Shown piece by piece: positions 34,523 through 44,100 of a stretch of DNA of 64,000 nucleotides. The stretch's first letter is position 1, and every line of letters begins with the position of its first letter. This DNA comes from Halorussus pelagicus (GTDB lineage Archaea > Halobacteriota > Halobacteria > Halobacteriales > Haladaptataceae), in assembly GCF_004087835.1 (NCBI RefSeq), contig NZ_CP035119.1:1302001-1366000 (forward strand), read 5' to 3'. The notes beneath the pieces are model-generated. The model saw nothing but the letters and a program-made list of their open reading frames with translations. It did no database searches and had not been told where the DNA came from. The position numbers and the translations under genes were made by a program.

Positions 34523-34843
34523 ATGGCCGACTTCGACCCCGAGAAGTTCGAGGATAAGTACGCGAACTACTTCAACGAGCTTCAGAAAGCGTACAAGAAC
34601 GCGTTCAACCGACTCAACGACCAGTACGATTCGGAACTCATCCACGCCATCGACCAGCAGATTCTCAACGAGAGCGAACCCTTCTACGAGGGCGACGGCG
34701 AGTTCCGCGTCGAACTCCCGGAAAACCCGGCCGAGCGCGTGCAGGGTATCGTCGTCAAAGACGAGAAAGTCGAGGAGATGCTCGACATCTACGTCGAGGA
34801 GATCGAGACCGAACTGCGGCGCGTGTTCGGGTTCGAGTCGTAG
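34523..34843 (+). CDS. DUF5783-like conserved haloarchaeal protein
   Basis: Acidic, mostly helical protein of 106 residues: ADFDPEKFEDKYANYFNELQKAYKNAFNRL, then LIHAIDQQILNESEPFYEGDGEFRVELP in two parts, and a C-terminal amphipathic helix EEMLDIYVEEIETELRRVFGF. There is no cysteine and no membrane segment. I believe it corresponds to the DUF5783 family. Its role is unknown. It follows aspS by 89 bases on the same strand. Confidence 0.82.
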   Translation: MADFDPEKFEDKYANYFNELQKAYKNAFNRLNDQYDSELIHAIDQQILNESEPFYEGDGEFRVELPENPAERVQGIVVKDEKVEEMLDIYVEEIETELRRVFGFES

Positions 34844-35046
34844 CGCGCGTCGATTTCGCCAGATTCGCTTTTCTCGCGGTGCGCCGGTCGTTCGTCGAGC
34901 GTTCGCTCTGAGGACGACGAGCGGGGCGAATCCCGGCAAACTAGTGGTAAAGCAAATTTCGATATATAGAATATCCACGCTGCGCGAAACGGAACGTGGT
35001 TCGTCGCAGACAGTAATTTAGGCAGACCAAAATCCCTAAGTCCTGA

Positions 35047-35062
35047 TTTAGGCTACCCTAAA
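35047..35062. promoter_or_regulatory. DtxR/Idr-type iron box before the siderophore-binding protein
   Basis: TTTAGG-CTAC-CCTAAA is an inverted repeat close to the TTAGGNTANCCTAA-type site of DtxR/SirR iron repressors; haloarchaea have homologues (Idr1/Idr2). It ends three bases before ATG 35066. A related half-site TTTAGGCAGACC lies at 35017-35028 and CCCTAAG at 35034-35040. Binding would repress the gene when iron is plentiful. Confidence 0.65.
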
Positions 35063-35065
35063 GAC

Positions 35066-36313
35066 ATGCGAGAAAGACCAGTGTCGAGATTGACGCGGCG
35101 GGGATTGCTGAAGGGAGCGGGCGCGGCCAGTACCGGCGCGCTCCTCGCTGGATGTATGGGTAACGGAGCGAACGAGGAAACGACGACCGACGAGACCGAG
35201 CAGTCGGAAACGACGACGGAGAGCGAGACGGACGAGACGACTACGGAGGAGACGCAGAACGGATACGCGGTGTCGATGTCCCCGGCGGGAACCGTCGAGT
35301 TCGACGCCGTTCCGGAGAACGTCTTCGCAGTGTTTCCCCAGTACGCGGATATGGTAACGGCGCTGGGACACGGCGACGCGTTGAACTCGGTGTACGTCCC
35401 GGAGATGACCGGCACGACGCTAAACCACTACGCCCACCATCTCGACGGCGTCTCCTTCGAGTGGGACGGACTCGACGACCCGTTGAGCAACAGTTTCTCC
35501 AAGGAACAACTGTACGCGCTCGACAGCGACGTTCACCTCGCCGACCCCGCGTGGGCGACGACACAGGACAACTGGGACGGAGCGGACGTAGAGGAGATCG
35601 GTTCGCAGGTCGCGCCGTGGTTCGGGAACTTCTACAGCGGCACGCGGGCACAACCACCTGAGGGGTACGACGACTACGAGTATTACGACCTGTGGACCCT
35701 GTTCGGAAAGGTCGCGGACGTGTTCCGCGAGCGCGAGCGGTACGAGGCGCTCGCGGAAGTACACACGAATCTCGTCTCCACGATTCGAGACCAACTGCCG
35801 CCGAAGGAGGAGCGACCGAGCGCCGTCCGCGTCACGCTCGCGGCGGACGGCCAGTCGTTCTACACCTACCACCTCAACAAACCGGGCTACTGGCTGGCCG
35901 ACACCCGGCCGCTCGGCGCGAACGACGCCTTCGCCGACGAGGACTGGCAGAGCCTCTGGGGCACCGTCGATTACGAGACGATGCTCGAAGCCGACCCGGA
36001 CGTAATTCTCCACCTGTGGGGTCTCACGCCGAGCTACAGCATGGCCGACACGCGCTCGAAACTCGAAAACCACAGTAGCGGGAGTCAACTGAAAGCGGTC
36101 GAAAACGACCGCGTACACGCCGCGGGGATGCGCTATCAGGGACCGATAATGAACCTGTTCCAGCTAGAGATGGGAGCCAAACAGCTCTACCCCGACGTGT
36201 TCGGCGAGTGGCCCCGCTACGAGGACGGCGACCCCTATCCGGAGATTCCCGAAAACGAGTGGCTATTCGACCGCAACCGAGTGGCCGACATCGTCGCCGG
36301 TCGCGGCGAGTAA
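35066..36313 (+). CDS. Iron-siderophore ABC transporter substrate-binding lipoprotein
   Basis: FepB/BtuF-type binding protein (peripla_BP_2) of 415 residues. The N-terminus has a Tat signal, TRRGLLKGAGAAS, with lipobox LLAGC (Cys at about 29), then a Thr/Glu-rich stalk. The domain begins GTVEFDAVPENVFAVFPQYADMVTALG, and continues with a middle helix and the second lobe AVRVTLAADGQSFYTYHLNK. It is exported folded and tethered to the outer face of the membrane. No permease or ATPase gene is next to it. The iron box upstream supports iron as substrate. Confidence 0.88.
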   Translation: MRERPVSRLTRRGLLKGAGAASTGALLAGCMGNGANEETTTDETEQSETTTESETDETTTEETQNGYAVSMSPAGTVEFDAVPENVFAVFPQYADMVTALGHGDALNSVYVPEMTGTTLNHYAHHLDGVSFEWDGLDDPLSNSFSKEQLYALDSDVHLADPAWATTQDNWDGADVEEIGSQVAPWFGNFYSGTRAQPPEGYDDYEYYDLWTLFGKVADVFRERERYEALAEVHTNLVSTIRDQLPPKEERPSAVRVTLAADGQSFYTYHLNKPGYWLADTRPLGANDAFADEDWQSLWGTVDYETMLEADPDVILHLWGLTPSYSMADTRSKLENHSSGSQLKAVENDRVHAAGMRYQGPIMNLFQLEMGAKQLYPDVFGEWPRYEDGDPYPEIPENEWLFDRNRVADIVAGRGE

Positions 36314-36428
36314 GCGCCAGTAGCGACGCCGACGTGGCGGTCCGAAGCCGCGGAGAGCGGCCGCTCTGGCGATACAGAGAACGGTAGTGAACCAAAGGCC
36401 TAAGAACGCACACTCCCTACTTCAGCGC

Positions 36429-36794
36429 ATGAGCACCGAGACTCAGGACGACGGGAACGACCTTGAGGAGCGCATCAGCAACTTCCTGCGACGCAACTTC
36501 CCCCAGATTCAGATGCACGGCGGAAGCGCGGCCATCCAGAACATCGACCGCGAAACCGGGTCGGTCCACATCCAACTCGGCGGCGCGTGCAGTGGCTGTG
36601 GCATCTCGCCGATGACGATTCAGGCCATCAAGAGCCGAATGGTGAAAGAGATTCCCGAAGTCGAGAAAGTCAATGCCGATACCGGGATGGGCGGCGACGG
36701 CGGACACGGCGGAGACGGCGGCATGAGTCCGTCGTTCCCCGGCGAGACCACCGACGACGGAGACGAGGACGAAGGTCCGCAGGCCCCCTTCTAA
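36429..36794 (+). CDS. NifU C-terminal domain iron-sulfur scaffold protein
   Basis: Protein of 121 residues with the Nfu domain: ISNFLRRNFPQIQMHGGSAAIQNID, and the cluster motif GGACSGCGISPMTIQ (CxxC). Such proteins carry and transfer Fe-S clusters. After the domain is a Gly/His/Asp-rich stretch (GMGGDGGHGGDGG) and an acidic tail. ATG 36429 (MSTETQDDGND) is chosen because the 14 codons before it are not acidic. It stands alone, without other suf or isc genes. Confidence 0.92.
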   Translation: MSTETQDDGNDLEERISNFLRRNFPQIQMHGGSAAIQNIDRETGSVHIQLGGACSGCGISPMTIQAIKSRMVKEIPEVEKVNADTGMGGDGGHGGDGGMSPSFPGETTDDGDEDEGPQAPF

Positions 36795-36853
36795 GCCCGG
36801 ATTTCCGCCCCGAAACGTCCAAGTTCTTCCCGTAGAACGCGGCTAACATCAGG

Positions 36854-36860
36854 ATATTTA
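36854..36860 (+). promoter_or_regulatory. TATA-like box of the sulfatase-like gene
   Basis: ATATTTA, about 28 bases before ATG 36888, at the spacing of a leaderless promoter. Confidence 0.5.
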
Positions 36861-36887
36861 TCCCGTCGGGGATTGGACGGTACTGAT

Positions 36888-38375
36888 ATGACTAACGACG
36901 ACGCGGCGGGGAACGTCGTGTTCGTGGTCATGGACACGGTTCGCAAGAGCCATCTCTCTGTCTATGACTACGACCGACCGACGACGCCGGGCTTGGAGCG
37001 GTTCGCCGACGAGGCAGCCGTCTTCGAGCAGGCGGTGTCTCCCGCACCGTGGACCCTCCCGGTACACGCCTCGCTGTTCACGGGGATGTACCCGAGCGAA
37101 CACGGCGCGAGCCAAGAGAATCCGTATCTCGAAGGCGCGACGACGCTCGCCGAGACGCTCTCGGGCGCAGGCTACGACACCGCCTGTTACTCCTCGAACG
37201 CGTGGATTACGCCCTACACCCACCTCACCGACGGGTTCGACGACCAAGACAACTTCTTCGAGGTGATGCCCGGCGACTTCCTCTCGGGACCGCTGGCCAA
37301 GGCGTGGAAGACGATGAACGACAACGAGACCCTGCGGAAGGTCGCCGACTACCTCGTCAGCGTCGGCAACAAGATTCACGAGTACACCGCGTCCGGCGAC
37401 GGTGCCGACTCGAAGACCCCACAGGTCATCGACCGGACGATGGAGTTCATCGACGACGCCGACGACGACTACTTCGCGTTCATCAACCTGATGGACGCCC
37501 ACCTGCCGTACCACCCGCCCGAGGAGTACAAAGAGGAGTTCGCTCCCAACGTCGATTCCACGAAAGTCTGCCAGAACTCGAAAGAGTACAACTGCGGTGC
37601 CCGTGACATCAGCGACGACGAGTGGGAGGCCATCGAAGGCCTGTACGACGCCGAGATTCGACACATCGACGCCGAACTCCAGCGCCTGTTCTCGTGGATG
37701 CAGGACAACGACGAGTGGGAAGACACGATGGTCGTCGTCTGTGCCGACCACGGCGAACTCCACGGTGAACACGACCTCTACGGCCACGAGTTCTGTATCT
37801 ACGACCCCCTCGTGAACGTCCCGCTGATGGTCAAGCACCCCGAGATGGAGTCAGGAACGCGAGAGGACCAGCAGGTCGAACTCGTGGACCTCTATCACAC
37901 CGTGCTGGACCACGCTGGCGTCGAGGCCCAGCGTTCGACGGTGCCCCTCGACCGAGAGCGGTCGCTTCTGGACGCCGACTACCGGGACTTTGCGGAAGGC
38001 GACTACGCCTTCGTAGAGTATTACCGTCCCGTAGTCGAACTCAAGCAACTTGAGCAGAAAGCCGCCGACGCGGGCATCGAGTTGGACACCGACTCGCGGT
38101 TCTACTCCCGGATGCGGGCCGCGCGTCGCCCCGACGCCAAGTACGTCCGCAACGAGCGCATCGGCGACGAGTTCTATCACCTCGATTCGGACTCCGGAGA
38201 GACCGACAATTCGCGCGGCGAGGGGAGCGACGAAGAGGTCGAACTCGAAGGCGCACTCTCGGAGTTCGAGGAGAGCGTCGGCGGCGAGTGGAAGGAAGTC
38301 GAGGACGACGACGTGTTGGGCGACATGAGCGACGACGCGAAAGACCGGCTACAGGACCTCGGCTACATCGACTGA
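36888..38375 (+). CDS. Sulfatase / alkaline phosphatase superfamily protein
   Basis: Protein of 495 residues from ATG 36888. VVFVVMDTVRKSHL supplies the first metal Asp; the nucleophile region is APWTLPVHASLFTGMYPSEHG, with Thr where sulfatases have Cys/Ser in CxPSR; VVVCADHGELHGEHDLYGHE supplies the later metal ligands. The missing CxPSR means it would not form formylglycine, so it is more like a phospho- or sulfo-ester hydrolase or transferase of the haloarchaeal sulfatase-like group, often found in glycan clusters. The AglD-like flippase gene ends 77 bases away on the other strand. The C-terminal 60 residues are very acidic. Confidence 0.88.
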   Translation: MTNDDAAGNVVFVVMDTVRKSHLSVYDYDRPTTPGLERFADEAAVFEQAVSPAPWTLPVHASLFTGMYPSEHGASQENPYLEGATTLAETLSGAGYDTACYSSNAWITPYTHLTDGFDDQDNFFEVMPGDFLSGPLAKAWKTMNDNETLRKVADYLVSVGNKIHEYTASGDGADSKTPQVIDRTMEFIDDADDDYFAFINLMDAHLPYHPPEEYKEEFAPNVDSTKVCQNSKEYNCGARDISDDEWEAIEGLYDAEIRHIDAELQRLFSWMQDNDEWEDTMVVVCADHGELHGEHDLYGHEFCIYDPLVNVPLMVKHPEMESGTREDQQVELVDLYHTVLDHAGVEAQRSTVPLDRERSLLDADYRDFAEGDYAFVEYYRPVVELKQLEQKAADAGIELDTDSRFYSRMRAARRPDAKYVRNERIGDEFYHLDSDSGETDNSRGEGSDEEVELEGALSEFEESVGGEWKEVEDDDVLGDMSDDAKDRLQDLGYID

Positions 38376-38451
38376 TGGGCAGTTCGCCGCGAGAAGGCTT
38401 GTCTCCTCGCGGCTATGCGAAGACAATCGAGCGACGTAACGAACGAGACCG

Positions 38452-39486
38452 CTACGCTTCTTGTACGGAGTCGATACCGACGACGCTCACGACGCCGCCG
38501 CCGATGACGATTGGCACCCAGTAGATAGCGCCCCGGAAGAGGGCGACGGCGGCGAAAGCGGTCCCGGAACTGACTCCGGCACCGGGAAGGCTGATGAGCA
38601 GTGCGACCAGCACCGCCTCGATGCCGCCCGCGCCGCCGGGAAGCGGCGTTGCTCCCGCAATAGCGCCCACCGGGACGACGAACAGGAGGACCGCGAACGA
38701 AATCGGGTTGCCGATAGCCGCGAACGCCAGCCACAGCGCGACCATCTGGAACATCCATCCCGCCGTCGAAGCCCCGAGCGCGAGGGCCAGTCCGCGTCGG
38801 TTTGTCGCCACGCGCTCTATCGAGTCGAAGAATTCGCTAATCCGGGTTTCGAGAGTCTCGCGGCTGAGCGCCACGTCGATGGGCGCGACTCGCGTGACGA
38901 ATCGAAGGACCGGCGCGAGAACGCGGGCGATGGCGCGCCGAAGTCGCTTACGGTTGCGCCAGCCGACGAACCCGACGATTGGGACGGCGAGCGAGAGGAC
39001 GACGATGGCCGCCGTCGCAAGTTGGAGTTGGCGGCCAAAGGAGGTCTGGGTCGCGTAGAACCCTGCGCCGCCCAGCGCGAGAACGATGGACGGGACGAAG
39101 TTGAGCGAGTCCACGCTGGCGATAGCCGCTAGTCCGCGCTCGTACTCGGTGTCGGCTACCTTCGAGATGAGTAGCGCCGTCACCGGCTCGCCGCCCGCCT
39201 GCCCGAAGGGCGTGATGTTGTTCGAGAACATCGCGCCGTTCAGGATGAAGAAGGACTTGACGAACGACACGTTGACGCCGAGTACGTCGAGGACCGTCCG
39301 GAGACCGAACCCCCACGCGGCGAGCCACCCGAGCGCCATCACCACGATGAGCACGACCATCTCGGTGTCGGCGTTCCGGAGTTCCTGTACGAACCCCTCG
39401 ACGCCGACGAAATACAGAAGCAGACCGAGAATTGCGAACGTCCCGAGAAAGCCCAGAACCGTGGTTCGCAACTGCGCGCCGTTCAT
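38452..39486 (-). CDS. Flippase-like / LPG-synthase TM-region protein (AglD2/UPF0104 type)
   Basis: Membrane protein of 344 residues with eight or so hydrophobic segments. Conserved family parts are FILNGAMFSNNITPFGQAGGEPVTALLIS, and ATPLPGGAGGIEAVLVALL near the C-terminus. The family includes the membrane part of lysylphosphatidylglycerol synthase and the C-terminal half of AglD, thought to move lipid-linked groups across the membrane. The glycosyltransferase half of AglD is absent here. A role in the cell surface together with the convergent sulfatase-like gene is a guess from position. Confidence 0.87.
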   Translation of the reverse strand: MNGAQLRTTVLGFLGTFAILGLLLYFVGVEGFVQELRNADTEMVVLIVVMALGWLAAWGFGLRTVLDVLGVNVSFVKSFFILNGAMFSNNITPFGQAGGEPVTALLISKVADTEYERGLAAIASVDSLNFVPSIVLALGGAGFYATQTSFGRQLQLATAAIVVLSLAVPIVGFVGWRNRKRLRRAIARVLAPVLRFVTRVAPIDVALSRETLETRISEFFDSIERVATNRRGLALALGASTAGWMFQMVALWLAFAAIGNPISFAVLLFVVPVGAIAGATPLPGGAGGIEAVLVALLISLPGAGVSSGTAFAAVALFRGAIYWVPIVIGGGVVSVVGIDSVQEA

Positions 39487-39605
39487 GGGGGATGGTTGCT
39501 TTCTGCGGTAATCAGTATGTCGAAATCCCCGGTCGGAACCCGACGACGAAACGAGCGACGTATCGGCATGGCTCGTGGCTATCAGCGTCCTCGGAGCAGT
39601 TCAAT

Positions 39606-40499
39606 CTATGGGCAGTTTCGCTTCCACGCTCGGAGCAGATTCGTTACGGTCCGATTGACCGGCACCGACAGGTCCCGCTCGCGGGCGCGCGTGTAGACGT
39701 ACCCGTTGATGGCCTCGACTTCGGTTCGTCTGCCCGCCAGCACGTCGGCCAGCATCGAGGAGGTGTTTGCCGCGGTAGCGTCGGCGACTCGCTCAACCGC
39801 GCGAACGGCCTCGTCGTCGCCGAGTTCGACGCCGTCGGCGCGGGCGACGCGGGCCGTCTCGCGGGCGGCGTCCGCGGCGACTTCGCGGGCCGGACCGTCG
39901 AGAAGCGCGCCGTTCTCGACGCGGGCCAGCGCCGTGGTGGCGTTGATGCCTGCGTTAACCGCCAGTTTCTCCCAAAGTCTGTACGGCATGTCGTCGGCGA
40001 CCGAAGTCTCGATTCCGGCGGTGGAGAAGGCGCTCCCTACGCGGTCGGCCGTCTCGGAAGTCCCACCCTCGCGCGGCCCGAGGACGACCTTCCCTCGGCC
40101 GGTACACTCGACGGCACCCGGTTCCCCGCGGACCGCGCCGTAAGTCGCGGTGCCCGCGAGAACCGGACAGTCGAGCAGTCGCGCCAGCGTCTCCTCGTTG
40201 CCCATCCCGTTCTGGAGCGAGAGCGCGGCCTCGATTCGGCCCGTAGCGAGCGTTTCGGCCGCGCTCTCGGTGTCGAACGCCTTGACCGTCACCACCGCGA
40301 GGTCGGCCGCGAGGTCGGTCCCGTCGGTGGTCGTCTCCGGGCGGACCGTGAACTCGTGGTCTCCGGTAACGCGCAGGCCGTCCTCTCGAACCGCCGCGAC
40401 GTGCGGGTCGCGCCCGACCAGCGTGACCGCGTGTTCGCGGGCGAGCAGACCCCCGACGAGGCTTCCGAGGCTTCCCGCGCCGAACACGACGATGTCCAT
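39606..40499 (-). CDS. Ketopantoate reductase family protein
   Basis: NADP-dependent reductase of 297 residues. The Rossmann motif is GAGSLGSLVGGLLA (GxGxxG) near the N-terminus; VTVKAFDTESA, LQNGMGNEETLA and the catalytic lysine region LWEKLAVNAGINATTAL are typical of ApbA/PanE. It may make pantoate for coenzyme A. Archaea often have more than one family member, so the exact substrate is uncertain. ATG 40499 is the start. The rubredoxin-like gene lies 49 bases upstream on the same strand. Confidence 0.9.
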   Translation of the reverse strand: MDIVVFGAGSLGSLVGGLLAREHAVTLVGRDPHVAAVREDGLRVTGDHEFTVRPETTTDGTDLAADLAVVTVKAFDTESAAETLATGRIEAALSLQNGMGNEETLARLLDCPVLAGTATYGAVRGEPGAVECTGRGKVVLGPREGGTSETADRVGSAFSTAGIETSVADDMPYRLWEKLAVNAGINATTALARVENGALLDGPAREVAADAARETARVARADGVELGDDEAVRAVERVADATAANTSSMLADVLAGRRTEVEAINGYVYTRARERDLSVPVNRTVTNLLRAWKRNCP

Positions 40500-40548
40500 G
40501 TCTCCCCGTCGGGACCGCGAGTAGAAAAAGAGGTGCGTCTCGTGGCAG

Positions 40549-40890
40549 TCAGTCCTCGGTCCAGTACATTAGCGCCTCCTTCGGTTCGCCGCAGTTCGGG
40601 CACTCCTCGGGGATGCCCTCGTCTATCTCTCCCATCTCGCCGCACTCGGTACACCGCCACATCAACTCGGCCTCGCCGAAGTCGTGGCCAGACCGGGCGT
40701 GTTCGATACTCATGCTCTCGACGCCCTCTCTGGTCGAGACGAAGAACCCGGCGTTCTCTAGTCCCCGAACGTTGCCGAGTTCGTTGCCGTCCTCGTCGTA
40801 GACGGTCTGGCCGAAGGCGACTTCGAGGGCTTCCTTGACCGCTTCCACGTCCCCATCGTCCTCCGCGGGTTTCTCCCCGTGTCCACTCAT
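40549..40890 (-). CDS. Rubredoxin-like zinc-ribbon protein (DUF7130-like)
   Basis: Protein of 113 residues. The N-terminal half (VAFGQTVYDEDGNELGNVRGLENAGFFVSTREG) looks like a PRC-barrel-type beta domain. The C-terminal half has CTEC (residue about 84) and CPNC (about 100), spaced as in rubredoxin knuckles, binding iron or zinc. It likely corresponds to the haloarchaeal family listed as DUF7130. The ligand and role are unknown. ATG 40890 starts it. Confidence 0.85.
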   Translation of the reverse strand: MSGHGEKPAEDDGDVEAVKEALEVAFGQTVYDEDGNELGNVRGLENAGFFVSTREGVESMSIEHARSGHDFGEAELMWRCTECGEMGEIDEGIPEECPNCGEPKEALMYWTED

Positions 40891-41031
40891 GGACGAGGAT
40901 ACGCCGTCGTGAATGATAAAGTTCGTCGCCGACTCGGGAGATCAGTCGAATCGAGAAGCCGAACTGTCCACGAGCGCCCGGAGAAACCTACGACGACGGG
41001 CTAGCAGTTCGACCGCCAGCGAGGAGCGAGA

Positions 41032-41052
41032 GCGCGGCGCGAAGCGCCGCGC
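41032..41052. repeat. GC-rich hairpin next to structured element copy 2
   Basis: GCGCGGCGC-GAA-GCGCCGCGC, a perfect 9-bp stem, 17 bases from the start of the conserved blocks of copy 2. A matching hairpin is not seen at that position in copy 1. Confidence 0.6.
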
Positions 41053-41068
41053 GATGCGACGAGCGACC

Positions 41069-41188
41069 GGACCAAGGAACCCTCGAAGCCCCGCCGAGCG
41101 AAGCGAGGCCGAGGGGGTGACGCCGTTTTTCATGAACGTTTTGCCAGGGAGAAATCGCGGCGGAGCCGCGATTTCGACCGCAGCAAAA
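41069..41188 (-). repeat. Intergenic structured element, copy 2 (3' of polD2)
   Basis: Lies three bases past the polD2 stop codon. It shares with copy 1 (13501-13635) the blocks GGACCAAGG, TCGAA, GGTGACGCCG, T5, TTTTGCCAG, GACCG and CAGCAAAA. The hairpin arm is GAAATCGCGGC (41151-41161), loop GGA, complement 41165-41175. Stem sequence differs wholly from copy 1, but length (11 bp), loop and location agree. Confidence 0.75.
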
Positions 41189-41191
41189 TTT

Positions 41192-44100
41192 TCACATGAA
41201 GTCCGCGATGCTTCCCTGCTTGTTCTTGTCGTTCTCGAAGATACTCTCCAGTCGGCGGTCCATGATTTCGAGGCGCTGTTTCGTGTACTCCCGACAGTCG
41301 TACTTCTCGGCGACCCGAATCGCGGTCTCCATGTACTTGTTCACCGACCCCTGATGGACCGTCAGGTTGACCTGTCCGCCACACTCCCGACACTCCTTGG
41401 TCAGGGGCATCCGGCGGTACTTCGTCCCGCAGTCGAGACACCGGGTCTCTTGGCGGGAGAACGCCCGGAGGTTCCCGATGAGGTCCGGGAGGAAGTGGTA
41501 CTCGATAACGCGCTCGGCCACGTCGGTTTCGTCCACCGAGCGGAGTTTCCGGGCGAGTTCCAACTGGGCGTCCATTTTGTCCATCATCGACCCCAGCGTC
41601 TTGTACGCCGAGAGGTCTGGCCCCAGCGCGAGGTCCGAGGTGTCGTGGCTGTGGTGGAAGTCAGTGTACTCGCGGTCGGTGCCCAGATTCTCCTCGGCGA
41701 TGGTCATCACGTCCTCGACCTCTTCGGGGTCGGCCATCTCGCGGGTCGCCTCGTAGAACTCGCGGGGGTACTGGCGAACGATGTCCATGTTGTGCGCCTC
41801 GTCGTCGATTTCCGAGGGGTCGATGCGCGAGGACATGACGAGGGGCGCGTCCATCTGGCCGCCCCGCTGGTCGGGCAGGAACTCCTTGCTGAAGTTGAGC
41901 AGGCCGTCCATCAGGAGCATCACGCAGTCCTCGTCGCCGTCGCACTGTTTTGTAGCAATGTCGTTTGCGACGAGGTTGTGCGTGTCTTCGACCGTGACAC
42001 AATAAGTGTTGGAAATCTCGGAGCCGACGATTTCGACTCGCGTAATCTCGTCGCGTTCGAAGGAACCACCGTCAGCAACGACCGAAGAGTCAGTCACCGG
42101 ACGAGGGTTGTCGTCGTTCGGCGTACCGAGGAAACCCGGAACGGAAGCGCCGACTTCTACTTCTCCTGCTTCGACTTCTCGGAGGTCGTCGTCCTGCCAG
42201 CAGAGCATCGAGTGGTCCGGCGTCACCGTAATCTCTCGACCACTTCGCGTCTCGATTTCCACGAGATGGTCCGGCGCAGGATGTTTTGAGACCGCTTCGA
42301 TTGGTTTCTGAACGACTTCGCCGTCTTCGTCAACCGACGGCACCCACACGTCGCCGTCTAACTCCTCGATCAGTGCGCCAAAATCGTCCTCGCGCGGGTC
42401 GCCGAGCCGTTCCTCAACTAACCGCTGAATCTCGTCGTAGTGCCACTCATCCGATTCGTCCTCGTACCAGACCTTGGTCTTGGGGTGGAAACAGTTCCGG
42501 CGTTTCGCGGCGTGAAAGTACGGATGCGCGTACCCGACGGCCGCGGAGGTGAAGCCCACGACGCGCCCGACGACAGCGGCGGAGGTGTGAGGAGCCATCC
42601 CGAAGACGAGTTCGCCGACGAGGTCGTCGCGCTCGTCCAGTTCGTAGAATCGGTCGAGACCGTAATACTGCTCCAGCAGGTCGTCCACGAACTCGGCGGT
42701 CTGGAGCAGGTGTTCGGCCGCGCCGTCCGAGAGGACGATGTCTTGGACCTTGAGTTCGACCAGTTGGTCGTCGTGGCGAAGCGGGTCGCCGCGTACGTCC
42801 TCGTCGTAGCCCAACGACCGGAAGTGGTCGGCGCTCACGTCGAGTTCCGAGGGGCGGACGCTGGTGACGGGCAAGTCGGTCATGTCGTAGCGGACCGTCC
42901 CGTCCTTGAACGCCGACACGTCGTGTTTCGCCCGGAGGATGCCCTTCTCGATGGGTTCGGGCGTCTTGTACGACGACGACAGCCCCTTGACACCTTTGAG
43001 CGTGTCGAAGGCGTTCTCGCGCTCGCCGACCGATTCGAGCGCCGACCGAAACTCGTCGTTGATGTCGATGGTCCGGTACTCGACGGGAGTCGCTTCGACT
43101 TCGCAGTTGTCACAGAGCGCGCGACCCGACTCGTCCAACTCGACCACGGAGTCGCAGTCGGGGCACTTGAAATGCGCGAAGGTGTTGGCGCCACACTCGG
43201 GACACTCACACTCGAAGGTGTGTTCGCCGCAGTCCTCGCACTCCCGGCGGCCGACCTGCGCGTCAACCAGTCCGGGCGTGCTCTCCATGTCCGGCGCGTG
43301 CTTGGCGGCGGCGGCCACGTCGCGCTGACTGCCGCCCGCTTCGCCGATGGGGAAGAGGGTGTGGACCGCAGGCGAGAGTTCGCGCTCCTCGGACTTCTCG
43401 GGGCGGCCCATCCGGTTGCCGATGCGGGTCGGCGCGCGCTCTCGGACCGTGAAAGGCGCGACTTCGTTGACCGCGCGGACGGCGTTGTCGCCGTCCGCGG
43501 TCTCGCCCCAGTTGCGGGCCTCCGGCGAGAGGTCGTCCCACGTCGGTTCGAGGTCGTCGGTGAGACCTAGCGAGCGCGCGAGCGGTCGCCACTCGGGGAT
43601 TCGAATCTCGGTCTCCTGCTGGTGGTGCGGGACGAGGACGCATTCGAGTGCAGTCCGGGTCTCCTCGGTGAACTCGAAGAAGAGGTCCCCGCCGACGATT
43701 TCGCCGTCGGCGACGGCCTCCACGAGCGCCTCAAACTGTGCGACGGTGAGGTCGTGCCAGAGGTAGGTGTACTTCGGGTGAAGCGGGCAGTCGTACTCGA
43801 TAGCCCACTCCAAGGCTTCTTCGGGGGTCGGGTCCGCGAGGTCCACGCTCGGAGAGTCACGAAGCGCCTGCACGTCCGCGCCCGCGTGTTCGAAGTCCTG
43901 TTCCCACCACTCGACGGTGTAGGAGGCCGGTGCCAAGGGGTGGTTGTTCTCCACGAACTCGCCGTAGTTGACCAGATACTCCCCGAGGTCCAGAATCTTC
44001 TCGACGCCGTTGCGGAGTTCCAGCGCCTCGTCGGGGTCGTCGATGCGCCGCACGTCGCCGTTGGCGAGGCGGACCGTCGGTCCCTCGATGGAGTCCACGG

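Noticed and set aside
39432-40838. 468-residue plus-strand frame across the ketopantoate reductase gene
   Set aside because: Shadow of a minus-strand gene with GxGxxG and a catalytic lysine motif.
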